A stretch of DNA of 64,000 nucleotides from Silene latifolia (GCF_048544455.1 NC_133538.1:3812658-3876657), one strand, 5' to 3'. Positions 1 through 9,978 are shown, counted from the first letter of the stretch. The notes: generated by a model not told the origin, from the sequence alone. Translations and numbers: made by a program.

Positions 1-71
1 TAGCACATTCCTGGATAAATCTAGAATATTCCTAAACTTCTAGAATACACTAAAAGTCTCATACTTCAACA
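1..71 (-). repeat. 3' LTR, first 71 bp only
   Basis: This matches the first 70 bp of the LTR at 1858-1927 with a few differences. One is a 1-bp loss that breaks the heat-shock-element spacing preserved in the 5' copy. It is directly preceded (minus strand) by a polypurine tract AAGGAGGAG at 80-72. Confidence 0.85.
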
Positions 72-935
72 CTCCTCCTTGAGACTTTTGGTGTAACACT
101 TAGCTTGAACATTCCTCTTCTTTTTCTTTTTTCTTTTGTATCGCCAAACTCGGAGGTTGCTCAATGTACGTCTCCTCCTCGAGCTGGTAGCATGACGAAC
201 AACTGGAGCAAATGTATCTTCGGAGTGAATTCCATCTTGTTGTGAATATCCTTTGCCGATCATTCTTGCTTTGTGCTTATTGATAGAGCCATTAGGATTC
301 AACTTAGTTTTATTAACCCATTTTACACCAATTACCTTTCGATCTCTTGGCTTGTCAACCAACTCCTCTATCATATTTATCTCCTTCTCCATAGGTTCTT
401 GCCACTCCTTCTGTTTGGAAGCCTCATCAAAGTCTTTTGGCTCCTCAAAAGTGAAGTAGCATCTTTTGCACTCTTCTGTATCTTGAATGGAGAGACATTC
501 TACATAAATTTCAGAGAGATTTCTCTTACCTTGTGCTCCTGTAACATTCTCCACATTGTCATTCGGGGATGGAGAATGTGCTTTAGGAGTTGATGGAGGA
601 ATAGGAGAATCATTGTTGTTGGTTGTGTCAGCATTACCTTGTGGATGCTGGGGATGATCAGGGAGTAAGGTCACATTTGTTTCTACCTTCTTTTCCTCCC
701 AGGTCACATTTGTTTCTACCTTCTTTTCCTTCCAATGCCTGGCTGCTTCATGGGAAGATGTATCTTCGAAAGAAGATTCTTGAGTCTTGAACTTCTTATC
801 ATGGGCGTGTAAAGATTCAATTAGCTCACACACGGTGAGCTTCGATAGATCCCTTGATTCTTTAATAATAGTGACAATCATGTCGAATTTTTTTTTCAAA
901 GTTGTGAGAATTTTCTCGCACAATCCTCGTTTCAA
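66..935 (-). pseudogene. Fused reading frame: gag C-part joined to the start of Copia RT
   Basis: The first ~65 residues continue gag (VCELIESLHAHDKKFK). A low-complexity P/N/S-rich linker follows, then FEEPKDFDEASKQKEWQEPM and KVIGVKWVNKTKLNPNGS...KARMIGKGYSQQDGI. These are the first blocks of RVT_2 reverse transcriptase. The frame then breaks into a basic K/R-rich tail without the catalytic YVDD region. Protease and integrase are absent between gag and RT, consistent with one large internal deletion that kept an open frame of 289 codons. A segment EKKVETNVT is tandemly duplicated near residues 70-89. Confidence 0.8.
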
Positions 936-1411
936 ATGACTTCTTCACCATATATTTTCATTTGGTTAATTGTCTCCATTACTCTCCAAGTGTAGGTTTT
1001 TATGTCTTCATTCTCCCCCATTTTCAAATTTTCGAAATGTTTTCTTAAGGCAATAAGACGTAATGCCCTTATCCTTTCATCACCATAGAATTCTTTTTGG
1101 AGTAAATCCCATGCTTCTTTTGCGGTAGAAGCCCACATTATTTTTGGAAAAATGATCTCCGAAACGGTATCAAAGATGAAACACAGGGCTTTGGCGTCAT
1201 TTATTTCATCCTCTTTTATTTTCTTTAAGGTTGCTTCGGTGGTTGGAACACCTTCTTGTTGTTTTTGGGGACCATTTTTCACTATCTCCCATAGTGCATT
1301 TGCTCTTAAGAAGAGCTTCATTTTAATGCACCAATGGTCATAATTTTCTCCTCTAAATAAATCTAGAAAATCTAGAGGAGCGGGCAATGGAGTGTTTGAT
1401 GCGGAAGCCAT
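932..1411 (-). pseudogene. Copia gag, N-terminal part
   Basis: Gag-type protein of the UBN2/DUF4219 family, with MASASN... chosen as start because it lies just after the primer-binding site. The frame could be extended upstream to 1456, but that would read through the primer-binding site. Family hallmarks are the early F-x-G-x-N-Y-x-x-W motif, the W-A-S-x-x-K-E-A-W-D-L-L motif near the middle and a YGDERI-like segment. The frame ends in ...YGEEVI and a stop. Gag sequence resumes in another frame in the overlapping ORF at 66-935, so a frameshift or nonsense lesion splits gag here. In an intact element it would form the virus-like particle. Confidence 0.8.
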
Positions 1412-1442
1412 AGTTTTATTTTGTTGCCCTAAGATCTTTAGA

Positions 1443-1455
1443 GCTCTTGATACCA
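1443..1455 (-). other. Primer-binding site, tRNA-iMet type
   Basis: TGGTATCAAGAGC starts 2 nt after the 5' LTR end. This is the standard plant Copia initiator-tRNA primer site with one extra base. Confidence 0.85.
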
Positions 1456-1640
1456 CTTGTTGATGTATGGGGGAGTATAGGAAGTAGAGTGGAGATAAGT
1501 TGTTGTTTGTTTAGTTGATTAGTTGAAGGTTGATTAGTTGATGTTTAGTTTGAAGGAATTAGTTTTTGTATTGATTTGTTGTGAATTTGTTAGGATACAC
1601 TTGGTTCACTTGGGTTCATTGAAATGGGAGAGGAGGTCCT

Positions 1641-1650
1641 CTATTTATAG
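1641..1650 (-). promoter_or_regulatory. LTR TATA box
   Basis: CTATAAATAG on the minus strand lies in the LTR between the heat-shock-element array and the primer-binding site. This is the expected place for the U3 core promoter. Confidence 0.6.
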
Positions 1651-1878
1651 AGCTCCTCCTCCTTCTCCTACATCCTAAGAACACTCTAGAATATGACATT
1701 CTAGAGTGGCCTACACACGGAACTCTCTAGAGTTCCTTACCACTTATATACATGTCTAGAAGGTTCTAGGTTGTTCTACATAAATCTAGAACATACATGA
1801 CTCTTTTAGATTCTTCTAGACTCTTCTAGACTATTCTAGATATTTCTACATTATTCTAGCACATTCCGGATAAATCTA

Positions 1879-1901
1879 GAATATTCCGGAAACTTCTAGA
1901 A
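1879..1901 (-). promoter_or_regulatory. Heat-shock element: five alternating GAA/TTC pentamers
   Basis: The sequence shows GAA-ta-TTC-cg-GAA-ac-TTC-ta-GAA with exact 2-nt spacing, the canonical binding array for heat-shock factors. It lies about 230 bp upstream of the LTR TATA box. A second, shorter element GAAggTTC is at 1759-1766, and several TTCtaGA half sites lie at 1800-1860. By analogy with ONSEN/ATCOPIA78, whose LTR is activated through such elements, heat-responsive transcription is inferred, not shown. Confidence 0.65.
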
Positions 1902-1927
1902 TACACTAAAAGTCTCATACTTCAACA

Positions 1928-2242
1928 GTTAGTGATCCCGGCTAAGTGAGTCCCTTCTTTCGTGATGATTTCGTGATGAACTGTTGGCACCAATAGAACC
2001 ATAGGGCTAAAGAGAATAAATAGAAAGTTTTTGTGCCCAACAAATACCTCATTGACATGTGGAAGGTCATAAGGCAACCTACCCAAGTCATGGAGTGACC
2101 TTTTTACATAGAAGGTCTTCTTAATTTTTTCATTAATTCATGATTAAGGAGACCCACCTCCAAGTGACTTAGTTGGTGACCTTGCTTGAGGGTGGTCTAA
2201 GAGATAGAATGCTTACTTGGAAATGTCAACAAATGTACTTAC
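1928..2242. other. Intergenic stretch without a recognisable gene
   Basis: About 315 bp between the Copia LTR and the UGT80-like start codon. I see no ORF, RNA gene or clear core promoter. An in-frame stop lies 42 nt upstream of the UGT start codon. Confidence 0.5.
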
Positions 2243-3607
2243 ATGGAAAGAAGCAGACCTGTTGCTTCCTTTATGGCCTTTGGCACAAAGGGCGATGAAT
2301 ATCCTATCGCTGCCCTGGCTGCAGCTTTTGCTAGTAACCAGCAAAAGTATGATGTGGTTTTTATCACTCATTCTTCCCATCAAGACTTAACTGCTCATTT
2401 CGCGGAAGGAGATGTTTTGTTCAGGCCGGTCTCTTCCCCACCTGTCCTTTTGCCTCCAGAGGGTGATGAAACCGATGGCTCTCTTTTTCGGTCCTTTTGT
2501 ATTCAGAAAAGTGTGGTTACAAGGGAACATAGACGACAATGTCTTTCTATTTTTGAAAGGATCTTTGTGGATGGACCTAGCGTGGACGGTGATTTTGTTC
2601 TGATTAATTTTTTCGCGTTAAAAGGACGGAGTCTTGCGGAGTTATTTCATGTTAGATGTGTTGTTGCAGCTTCGTATGTTGTGCATTATACTGTCCCTTC
2701 ATCATTTGAGAGGCAGTTCAGAAAAGAACTTCTAGACCTTCATAAATATCTGCAACAAGCTCCACCTGATAAACTTGGTTGGAAAGACGTGACGCATTGG
2801 ATGTGGCCACTTTTTTCCGAAGACTGGGGATCATGGAGGAAGGATGAACTTAACCTTAGTGCTTTGCCTTTTACTGATCCAGTAACAGGTCTTCCTATGT
2901 GGCATGACAGACCTTCAGCTCCCTTACTGCTGTACGGGTTTAGCAGGGAGGTTGTTGAGTGTCCTGAGTATTGGCCTTCAAACACTAGGGTTTGTGGATT
3001 TCGGTTTCTCCCGCCAACTTGGCAGTTCTCATGCAACAGCTGCGGAGAGGCATTATATTCTGAACGAAAACTCTGTCCGGTTCATATAGATTTACATAGC
3101 TTTCTTGATACAAATATGTCGATCCCACTTGTTTTTGTGGGGTTGAGCTCAGCAGGGAGTATGGGCCTGCTAAGGAACCCTCTGTCGTTGCTTTGCATAT
3201 TACAAACTGCTATCAAAATTACCAACTGCAGGTTTGTTCTTCTAACTGCTGGGTTTGAACAACTAAATGTGGCCATTCAGTTTACTGCCACTAAAGAGGG
3301 TTTGCCGGTCAGGGGTAACAAACTCAGTGTAGATGACGGGGTTTCTCTATTTGATGGTCGACTATTTTCCTTTTCTGGGTCCATGCCGTATAGTTGGCTC
3401 TTCCAAAAATGTGCGGCTGTCATACATCATGGGGGTAGTGGGTCCACTGCTGCAGCACTGAAAGATGGAATACCCCAAATTATATGTCCCCTTATGGCAG
3501 ATCAGTTTTACTGGGCAGAGAGGATGTGCTGGCTTGGAGTTGCACCATATCCTCTGAAAAGAAACCATTTGGTTCCAGAAAGTTGCAATGACATAAGCAT
3601 CAAGTAA
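2243..3607 (+). CDS. UGT80-like (sterol glucosyltransferase-type) UDP-glycosyltransferase, intronless, truncated
   Basis: The family transfers glucose from UDP-glucose to sterols or related lipids. The exact substrate here is unknown. The 454-residue frame opens with the N-terminal glycosyltransferase fold (ASFMAFGTKGDEYPIAALA, residues ~8-26). Near residues ~394-425 it carries the sterol-glucosyltransferase donor-site motif (HHGGSGSTAAALKDG...DQFYWAERM). An in-frame TAA at 3605-3607 ends it. The same frame then stays open for 46 more codons to a second TAA at 3746-3748, and those codons look like the normal C-terminal helices (GAFTLSQAIKF...AVRILREEIN). So the gene probably lost its last 46 residues by one nonsense change. 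It has no introns, which suits a retrocopy or a naturally intron-poor member. The start is the first ATG after an in-frame stop. Whether it still functions is open. Confidence 0.82.
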   Translation: MERSRPVASFMAFGTKGDEYPIAALAAAFASNQQKYDVVFITHSSHQDLTAHFAEGDVLFRPVSSPPVLLPPEGDETDGSLFRSFCIQKSVVTREHRRQCLSIFERIFVDGPSVDGDFVLINFFALKGRSLAELFHVRCVVAASYVVHYTVPSSFERQFRKELLDLHKYLQQAPPDKLGWKDVTHWMWPLFSEDWGSWRKDELNLSALPFTDPVTGLPMWHDRPSAPLLLYGFSREVVECPEYWPSNTRVCGFRFLPPTWQFSCNSCGEALYSERKLCPVHIDLHSFLDTNMSIPLVFVGLSSAGSMGLLRNPLSLLCILQTAIKITNCRFVLLTAGFEQLNVAIQFTATKEGLPVRGNKLSVDDGVSLFDGRLFSFSGSMPYSWLFQKCAAVIHHGGSGSTAAALKDGIPQIICPLMADQFYWAERMCWLGVAPYPLKRNHLVPESCNDISIK

Positions 3608-3748
3608 GGGGCTTTTACGTTATCACAAGCTATTAAATTTACTTTAGGCTCCGAAGTAAAAGAACATGCCCGTAAAATTTCTGAGAAAATATTGCTTGAG
3701 AATGGAGTAGTAGAGGCTGTTAGAATTCTTAGAGAAGAGATAAACTAA
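3608..3748 (+). pseudogene. Untranslated C-terminal remainder of the UGT80-like gene
   Basis: Forty-six in-frame codons follow the premature TAA and end at TAA 3746-3748. Their composition fits the C-terminal helical end of the family. The CAAGTAAGG at the stop also resembles a splice donor, but I see no convincing acceptor and the following codons are in frame without splicing. Confidence 0.65.
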
Positions 3749-4070
3749 TTCTAATGTTGCAGGTTATGAATCAAATATTTGTGACTCTTCTCCCCCTTTC
3801 TGCTAGTGTTAATTATGATTGCTGATTGAGATTAATTGTTTGTTCAACTTTCCTCCTGCGAAAGAATCGGAGAATCTTCAACATTGTTATTTCATCTGTT
3901 TGAATTCAAAATGTTATATATGTCAAATTGATCATGCACTAGCTTCAGCTATTGTTGTTAGAATAAGAGCAGACAACTTGTGTGATAAAAGAATTGCTTC
4001 AAGATTTTCCAGTATAAGAAAATTATATGCAATTAATACAGAAATGCCAAGTTATGTAACCACAAATCGT
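3749..4070. other. Intergenic stretch between UGT80-like gene and peroxidase exon 4
   Basis: AT-rich, about 320 bp. It should contain the 3' flanks of two convergent genes. No supported feature is seen. Confidence 0.5.
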
Positions 4071-4480
4071 TCAACCGTTTATCCGTGAACAAGTTTGTCG
4101 AACTTCTCCTCCGCCATCGGTCTTAACTCCGATACTGCTCATCTTAATGAATGATTGACTCCACCCCTCGTAAAAACTATTCATATCGTTGGCAAACTGT
4201 TCAACGATGTTCCTTGTTCGTTGGTCAGCGAATAGGGTAGAATCAGACTGGAAGAGTCCCCTGTGTGCTATGAGGTTGACATAGTACTGATTGTCGAAAG
4301 CCAGGGATGTCTGTGGATCAATGCTAACCATTGCGGATGCGGTCTTTGAACACTTTTTAGCCAAGTTCAATGCATAGGCTTTGTCTAGCGTTGGATCAAC
4401 AAATGTCATGTTTCCCTTTGAGTTGATCTGGAATCTATCGTTGAATGCACTGCAGTGTGCTGATCCTATGGTGTGTGAAC
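4071..4480 (-). CDS. Peroxidase exon 4 (proximal heme ligand and C-terminus)
   Basis: Follows acceptor TTTTACAG (4481-4488). It encodes SHTIGSAHCSAFNDRF with the proximal heme-binding His, then LAKKCS, DPQTSLAFDNQYYVNLIAHRGLFQSDSTLF and the C-terminal ...GGEVRQTCSRING before a stop. This is the usual class III peroxidase last exon and is fully open. The nearest exon 3 is 12.2 kb away on the same strand with matching phase. Confidence 0.9.
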
Positions 4481-4797
4481 CTGTAAAACATACATAGTTT
4501 TTCCAGAAATTATTGCTTTTAATAGAAGTTTGAGATCCTTTTCTTGTGCGAATTATCCATGATCAAGGTAAGTGTCCACCTTCTCCCCACACTGATTTTG
4601 ATGGCTTGTGCCTTATATATAGAAAATATGATTTAAGACTGATCTCAGGTCATTAAATAAGCTTTCCATTTTGGAATACATACCGTCTAAAAGTGAGAAG
4701 TGATGCGTTGAAATATCGCAAATTAGTTTCAACCAAAGTCGAGGAGCAATGGCCGGAGGTATGTAATTTGATCTGGTTTTACTTTTTAATGCTTCCA

Positions 4798-5297
4798 CTT
4801 GTTGTATGTTCTGTAAGTGTTGGAACATGTTTATAAGTAAAAATTATCGTCACAACATCATAACGATTATTATTGCGCATTTTATTGTAAGTATCATCTA
4901 CAGACTACAGTATTAGCTTTGTAGGAGGCTGTAGCAGGCTGTAATGCACTATCATTAGGTAGTCTTATGAAGGTATTTACTATTTAGGCCCTATCTCCAT
5001 CACTGAAATAATTTGATAGGAAATGTTTTCATTTAAGCTCCCTAAAACGTTTTGATAACTACACTTTCTGGGATTATATCTTTTCTGTTTTGACATGACG
5101 AGCCTATTTTACATGCGACTTGTATGCACGCATTGGGCCTCATAACTTCAGGGGCCCATTATATAATACGTACAGAGTAGCTCTTAAAACAGTCACGCTT
5201 CAACTCAATGTATTTAGTTTGTGGTTTGATCTGTGCACCAAAGGGAACTATCGGTTGGTGGAGGGTTGATGCTTTGAAATGTAGCACTACTTTTCAT
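4798..5297. repeat. Intron 3 direct repeat, copy A (continues at 6867-7030)
   Basis: The sequence from GTTGTATGTT...GGAACATG through ...TAGTCTTATGAAGGTATTT... and ...GATGCTTTGAAATGTAGCACTAC recurs in diverged form at 15050-16250 in the same order. Copy A is interrupted at 5298 by a TIR element and resumes with CATTGTCATTTTCCACA. Both copies lie in peroxidase intron 3, one next to exon 4 and one next to exon 3. Confidence 0.6.
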
Positions 5298-6855
5298 GAG
5301 TAAAGTAGACTACAAGGACCCGAATTTTGAATAAAACTAGTTATAAGGACCTAAAGTATTAACAGAAAGCTTTAAGGACCCCAAATTCTTCTTTCCGTCA
5401 AAATTAACGAAAGTGGCCCAAAAATGGTTGACTTTGTCTTTTGTGTTTCTTTTGTATTTAAGTATATATTACAAGTAATGGTTTATTTGTGATTTATGCT
5501 ACTTCGTTTGGTGTCAGAAAATGCTATTTATTCCGTTAAGACGAATTATTTATAATTGCACCATTTTTGTTTTTGGTATGTTTTTATTATTAAATCGTCA
5601 AGTTAAGGGCGCAAGATAGACCCGAACCTCCCATTTTTTTTCAAATAGAAAAGCATATTTTGGGTTATTTTTAATACGGAGTATCAAACTAGTGTTAACC
5701 ATGCAAATTGTAAGATTTGCGTTTTAAATCTTTTGTGTTACCAGAAAAGACATAAGAGTGAGCATCAGTGCAAAACCAGACCATACCAAATCAAATCAGA
5801 TCGAAAATAAAAAGTTTTTGAATCAAAGACTGTACCTAAAACTTTCAGTTTTATACCTGACCAAACCCAAATATTCGGTCTGGTTCGGTCTTAAATTAAA
5901 ACGACTTTTTTTCCATTTGGTAAATTACATCTAAATCCTTGTGTGGAATAAAAGCAATGCGAGAAAACATGATATTTAAAGTAAATGTCTCAATTTAAAA
6001 TGTTAGAATGACTAATAAATTATAAAACATTACCGACATAATAAAGAATGAGGGAGGAGCCAACAAGCAAGAAGTATGATGAAGAGAGAAGGAATATGAG
6101 TAGTAATGTAGTTATGGGTGTACAAAAATATACGATACAATTTTAATATTTGTATACAATATGCTATACGATATGAATTATATAATTTCCTTAGATATAA
6201 TACGAATTTTCATATTTACGATACAGTTTTCATCAAACCGTATAGATACGTATCAATAGTATTTAAAGATGGATAAGGATACTAGAAAAGTGAGTTCTTA
6301 AAATAAGATATCCGATACAATTTCAAAACCTATCGAATATTTAGTTTTGCACACCTAAGTCCCTAAGTGTAGTACCGTGTATTAGTACTATTATTATCTT
6401 TGATTATTGGAATTGTTTTATCTTTTTCTATCAGGATTAAGGTGTCGGGTTTCACAAATAAAGTAAGACGGATTTACTAATAAAAATGTACTCAAAATAA
6501 AATTGTGCAATTAAAAATAATTCATGCATCAAAATGAAATAATGGAATTTTCCGAAAACGAACGAAGCAGTAAACTTCAATAAAAGCAATACTTTGTAAT
6601 ATAAACTCAAATAAATATAGAGATCAATTAATTAGGAAGATACGAGCACAAAAGACAAAGGCAATCATGCAAATAAAAGCAAGTGCTTGCAACATCCGTT
6701 AAATTTAACGAAAGAGGAACGTTTGTCTAAAAAAAATAATAATAAAAAAAAATAACGGAAAGAAGAATTTGAGGTCCTTAAAGCTTCCTATTAATACTTT
6801 AGGTCCTTATAGCTAATTTTATCAAAAGTTCGGGTCCTTAAAATCTACTTTACTC
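5298..6855. mobile_element. TIR element with 11-bp target duplication (MULE-like)
   Basis: The left end GAGTAAAGTAGACTACAAGG and the right end (reverse complement GAGTAAAGTAGATTTTAAGG) form imperfect terminal inverted repeats of about 115 bp. Flanks carry the duplicated CTACTTTTCAT at 5287-5297 and 6856-6866. There is no coding capacity, so it is non-autonomous. Mutator-type elements make 8-11-bp duplications, hence the tentative class. Inside are hAT-like fragments (around 5755-5900) and a possible small TIR element around 6113-6353 (GGGTGTACAAAA ... TTTTGCACACC) without a clear duplication. Confidence 0.75.
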
Positions 6856-7066
6856 CTACTTTTCATTGTCATTTTCCACATCATATACCATCCTCTTCCT
6901 TCACTTTTCGTTCTTTTTCTTTAACGTATCTGTGTTTACTTTCCTATTTCTTTAATGACAATTCGTCCCTGTTTTCTGTTTTCCGTTTCCCTACATTTAT
7001 GGAGTCTTATTGGTCTTTGAATTAGAACTTACAATATTAAGACTTGACCAGGAAAAGGGTCATGAA

Positions 7067-7911
7067 TAGACCTGTCAAACGGGTCGGGCGGGTCAGGTTC
7101 GGGTCGGGTTAGAATACGGGTCGGGTCAAATATGGGTCGGGTCAGATACAGGTCGGGTCATACGGGTCGGGTTAGGGTCAGAATACGGGTTAAGAAATAA
7201 TTTTTAACGTCTTTTTTAAACGATTTTTTTAATTTATTTGTTTTTTTTAAAGTAAAATATATTTAAAATTATTATTTTATTAATCATATTCATCATATAC
7301 AATATTTATATTGATATAATTATTAAAATAAAGTTTTTTTAAATAATTATTTTATTATTAAATATTATAAAAGTTATATAAAATTAAAATTTTAGTTGAA
7401 TTTTTAATTTTAAGTAATAAAAAAATAATTTTTTAACTATTTTTCAAATATAGTATATAAATATCAATATTTTTAATAAAATTCATGATTTTCTCTTGAC
7501 CCAACGGGTCGACCCGTTCGGGTCGGGTCTTCACCCAAAAATAACGGGTCATTTCGATATTCATCATATACAATAATTGTATTGATATAATTATTAAAAT
7601 AAAGTTTTTTTTAATAATTATTTTATTATTAAATATTATAAAAGTTATATAAAATTAAAATTTTAGTTGAATTTTTAATTTTAAGTAATAAAAAAATAAC
7701 TTTTTAACTATATTTTCAAATATAGTATATAAATATCAATATTTTTAATAAAATTCATGATTTTCTCTTGACCCAACGGGTCGGGTCTTGACCCTAAAAT
7801 AACGGGTCATTTCGGGTTCGGGTCAAACGGGTCGCGGGTCAAAAAAACCGGGTTTGCAACCCTAAAAAAACGGGTCGGGTTTTCGGGTCGGGTCGAGTTT
7901 TGTCAGGTCTA
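7067..7911. mobile_element. hAT-type MITE with 8-bp target duplication
   Basis: Ends TAGACCTGTCAAA and (inverted) TAGACCTGACAAA, flanked by GTCATGAA at 7059-7066 and 7912-7919. Both ends are rich in GGGTCGGGTC repeats. The AT-rich middle contains a tandem duplication of about 270 bp (from ~7287 and from ~7559). No protein coding. Confidence 0.88.
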
Positions 7912-7920
7912 GTCATGAAC

Positions 7921-8250
7921 GTGACAATAACAACAACAACATCAGAGCCTTAATTCCAAAATGATTTGGGGTCGGCTGACATGAATCATCCTTTAGAATC
8001 GTCCCTGAGTGAACGCACACCTCAAAATGCGAATAGAAAATGAAAAAATGAAAAACAAAAGGGAGAGCGAAAATCTAATACAAAGTCAAGGTAAACTTAC
8101 AAGTTTTAAAATCGAATTCCGGATTTCTTTTATAAAAACTTTAAATTTAAATCGAGAGAAAAGATTAAAACGATTTTAAAACCGAAATAGAATGAAGGAT
8201 CCGGAATGCCTTAAAAGTAAACCAAGTAAAATATATAAGAAAGTGGTTGG
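7921..8250 (-). mobile_element. RTE-like LINE 3' end fragment
   Basis: On the minus strand it runs to CAGCCGACCCCAAATCATTTTGG...TTAAGGCTCTGATGTTGTTGTTG, the 3' tail also seen at 31180-31537. It aligns with the inverted copy at 15775-16045. The short (GTT)n tail marks the 3' end of the retrotransposon. Confidence 0.65.
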
Positions 8251-8649
8251 TAAAAAAGGTAGGGCTGAGCAAAAAAATCCGAACCACATTTTTAAACAGA
8301 AACCGAACCGAAACCCGAATATTGGAGACCGAAAAATTCGGGTTTTTCCCGGTGCGGGTCCCAAACCGAATTTTAAGCACAAATGAGGTGCGGGTCTAAA
8401 TATAACCAAACTAGAGACCGCTTTTAAAACCGGATTGACTTTTTTCTGAAAAACATAATTTCATCTATGAATTAAATACACACAAGCCAAGACTTAGGCC
8501 CAAAACATCAAAACCTATTTCTCTCGTTCATCTCCTGCCCTTCAGTCTCTCACCCCCTCTCTATCATCTCTAAAAAAAAAACCAAAAATTCTTTATGAAG
8601 TAATTTTAGATGTATGTGACTCTTTAATTGTAGTTTTGAACATCATTTA

Positions 8650-9900
8650 TGTAATACCCAGGATATTTAAGGGCCTTGTTGACTGACTCTGTTTGGGGAG
8701 GAATGGGGGAAGGACCAGACTTACAAGACATATTTGATAGGATGACTTACTCGACCTAGCAGAGGCTACTCGGCCGAGTATCTTCAATAATCGACCGAGT
8801 AGAGCCTACTCGGCCGAGTACTGCACTCGACCGAGTATGGTCGCCGTTGGACGCGTTAATATAAAACGCAAGTTCGCGAGATTTATTTCATTTCCCATTT
8901 TCTCGACAGTTCATTTTTCTCTAACCCTAGCTTGCCTCCCTCTCCTATTACCCATTTCTACACACTCTCATGAGTATAGGCTAAACCTTCACCAAGGGAA
9001 GGACGGGATTCACCTAGGAAGGATGGCGTGCGTGGTTGTCATCTGTGCCGTCGTCGAGGCGTGTGATAGGATGCGTACTGGAGTCCTGCTTGGCTGTTAT
9101 AGATGTCTTCCATGGTTGTGTCGAGGTAGGTTTTCCTACTCAGTACCGTTAATTGATTGTGACTGTTATCGTTTCATATCTTTTGTTATCTGCTGATCAT
9201 CGGTGTTTGAGCGTTGTGGTGACGATGTTGGTGTGGAGGTGTAGTGACAGCTGGGGTGTTGTGCGTGTTGTGATTGTGGTGGAGTCACTTGCGGGAGTGG
9301 CTTCACACCCTGGTTCGCCCTCTGTGGAACCCGTCACGAGAGGGGATGTGCACATTAAGGGATAGGGATTGTTAGTCGCTCGTTGATGAGCTGGACTAGG
9401 TGGGAGGGGCTGCGGTAAACCACTGGCGGCGAGGGTTACCTGTTGCGATGGGTAATCTGGCAAGGCTACACACTTCGGTGTGTAGTCGGTTACTGTGCGA
9501 GATCGGGAGACTGGGTTTGAAGATGATTAGCTGGTTACATTGTTTACCTGTTTTACATTTGATTAGTCGGTACTGACCCCGTGTTGTTTTGTGGTATTTG
9601 CGGTGATCCATTCGGGGATGATGAGCAGTTGGCTTAGCAGGTACTGTTGATTGTGGCTGCTAGGATTGGAGGGATCGAGTTATCACGCTACCAGTCTAGA
9701 AGTGCTGTGTCATGAGTGTTGTAGTTTTATCTTTGGTATAAAGAGTTTGTATTGAGTTGTATTGTATAAGATACATTAATATTTTATAATTGTTCTTTTA
9801 TTGTCTGATTTGATCTACTTCCTCGGGAAACCGAGATGGTGACACCGTCATACACTGGAATGGTCCTTGGTAAGGCGTTTTGGTGTGCGGGGGTGTTACA
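8650..9900 (+). repeat. 5' LTR of the 5.2 kb LTR element
   Basis: 1251 bp, TG...CA. It lacks 19 bp present in the 3' LTR after GACTCTG. It carries palindromes TACTCGGCCGAGTA and relatives at 8749-8837 and a TATA box TATAAAA at 8860-8866. Short ORFs within it are not supported as genes. Confidence 0.9.
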
Positions 9901-9978
9901 AAGTGGTATCATGAGCTTACCCTAGACGAGTTTGCCGACCATTTGGGTCTAGAGGCCGAGGGGAAGGGTACTTTAGTG

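Larger units (their letters stand above)
1..1927 (-). mobile_element. Deletion-derived Ty1/Copia LTR retrotransposon (3' end cut by window)
   Basis: Read on the minus strand, the order is LTR (1927-1458), a tRNA-iMet primer-binding site, gag, a fused gag/RT reading frame, a polypurine tract and the start of the 3' LTR (71-1). Protease, integrase, most of reverse transcriptase and RNase H are missing, so this is a non-autonomous deletion derivative. The LTR begins TG and ends CA. The other target-site duplication lies outside the window and cannot be tested. Class assignment rests on the gag of UBN2/DUF4219 type and on the RVT_2-type RT fragment. The lineage is not certain. Confidence 0.88.
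1458..1927 (-). repeat. 5' LTR of the deletion-derived Copia element (470 bp)
   Basis: The LTR starts TGTTGAAGTATGAG at 1927 (minus) and ends ...CATCAACA at 1458. The first 70 bp recur, slightly diverged, at 71-1 as the 3' LTR. It contains a TATA box (1641-1650) and many TCTAGA/TTCTAGAA motifs upstream of it. These motifs read as heat-shock elements. Confidence 0.88.

Noticed and set aside
3605..3613. GTAAGG at the UGT80-like stop as a real splice donor
   Set aside because: The following 46 codons are in frame and match the expected C-terminus, and no acceptor is needed.
6113..6353. Small TIR element GGGTGTACAAAA ... TTTTGCACACC
   Set aside because: The ends look inverted but I could not find a matching target duplication, so it is mentioned only within the host element.
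8837..9611. Several 60-120-codon ORFs in both directions
   Set aside because: They lie within an LTR and recur, broken, in the sister LTR and in related LTRs.
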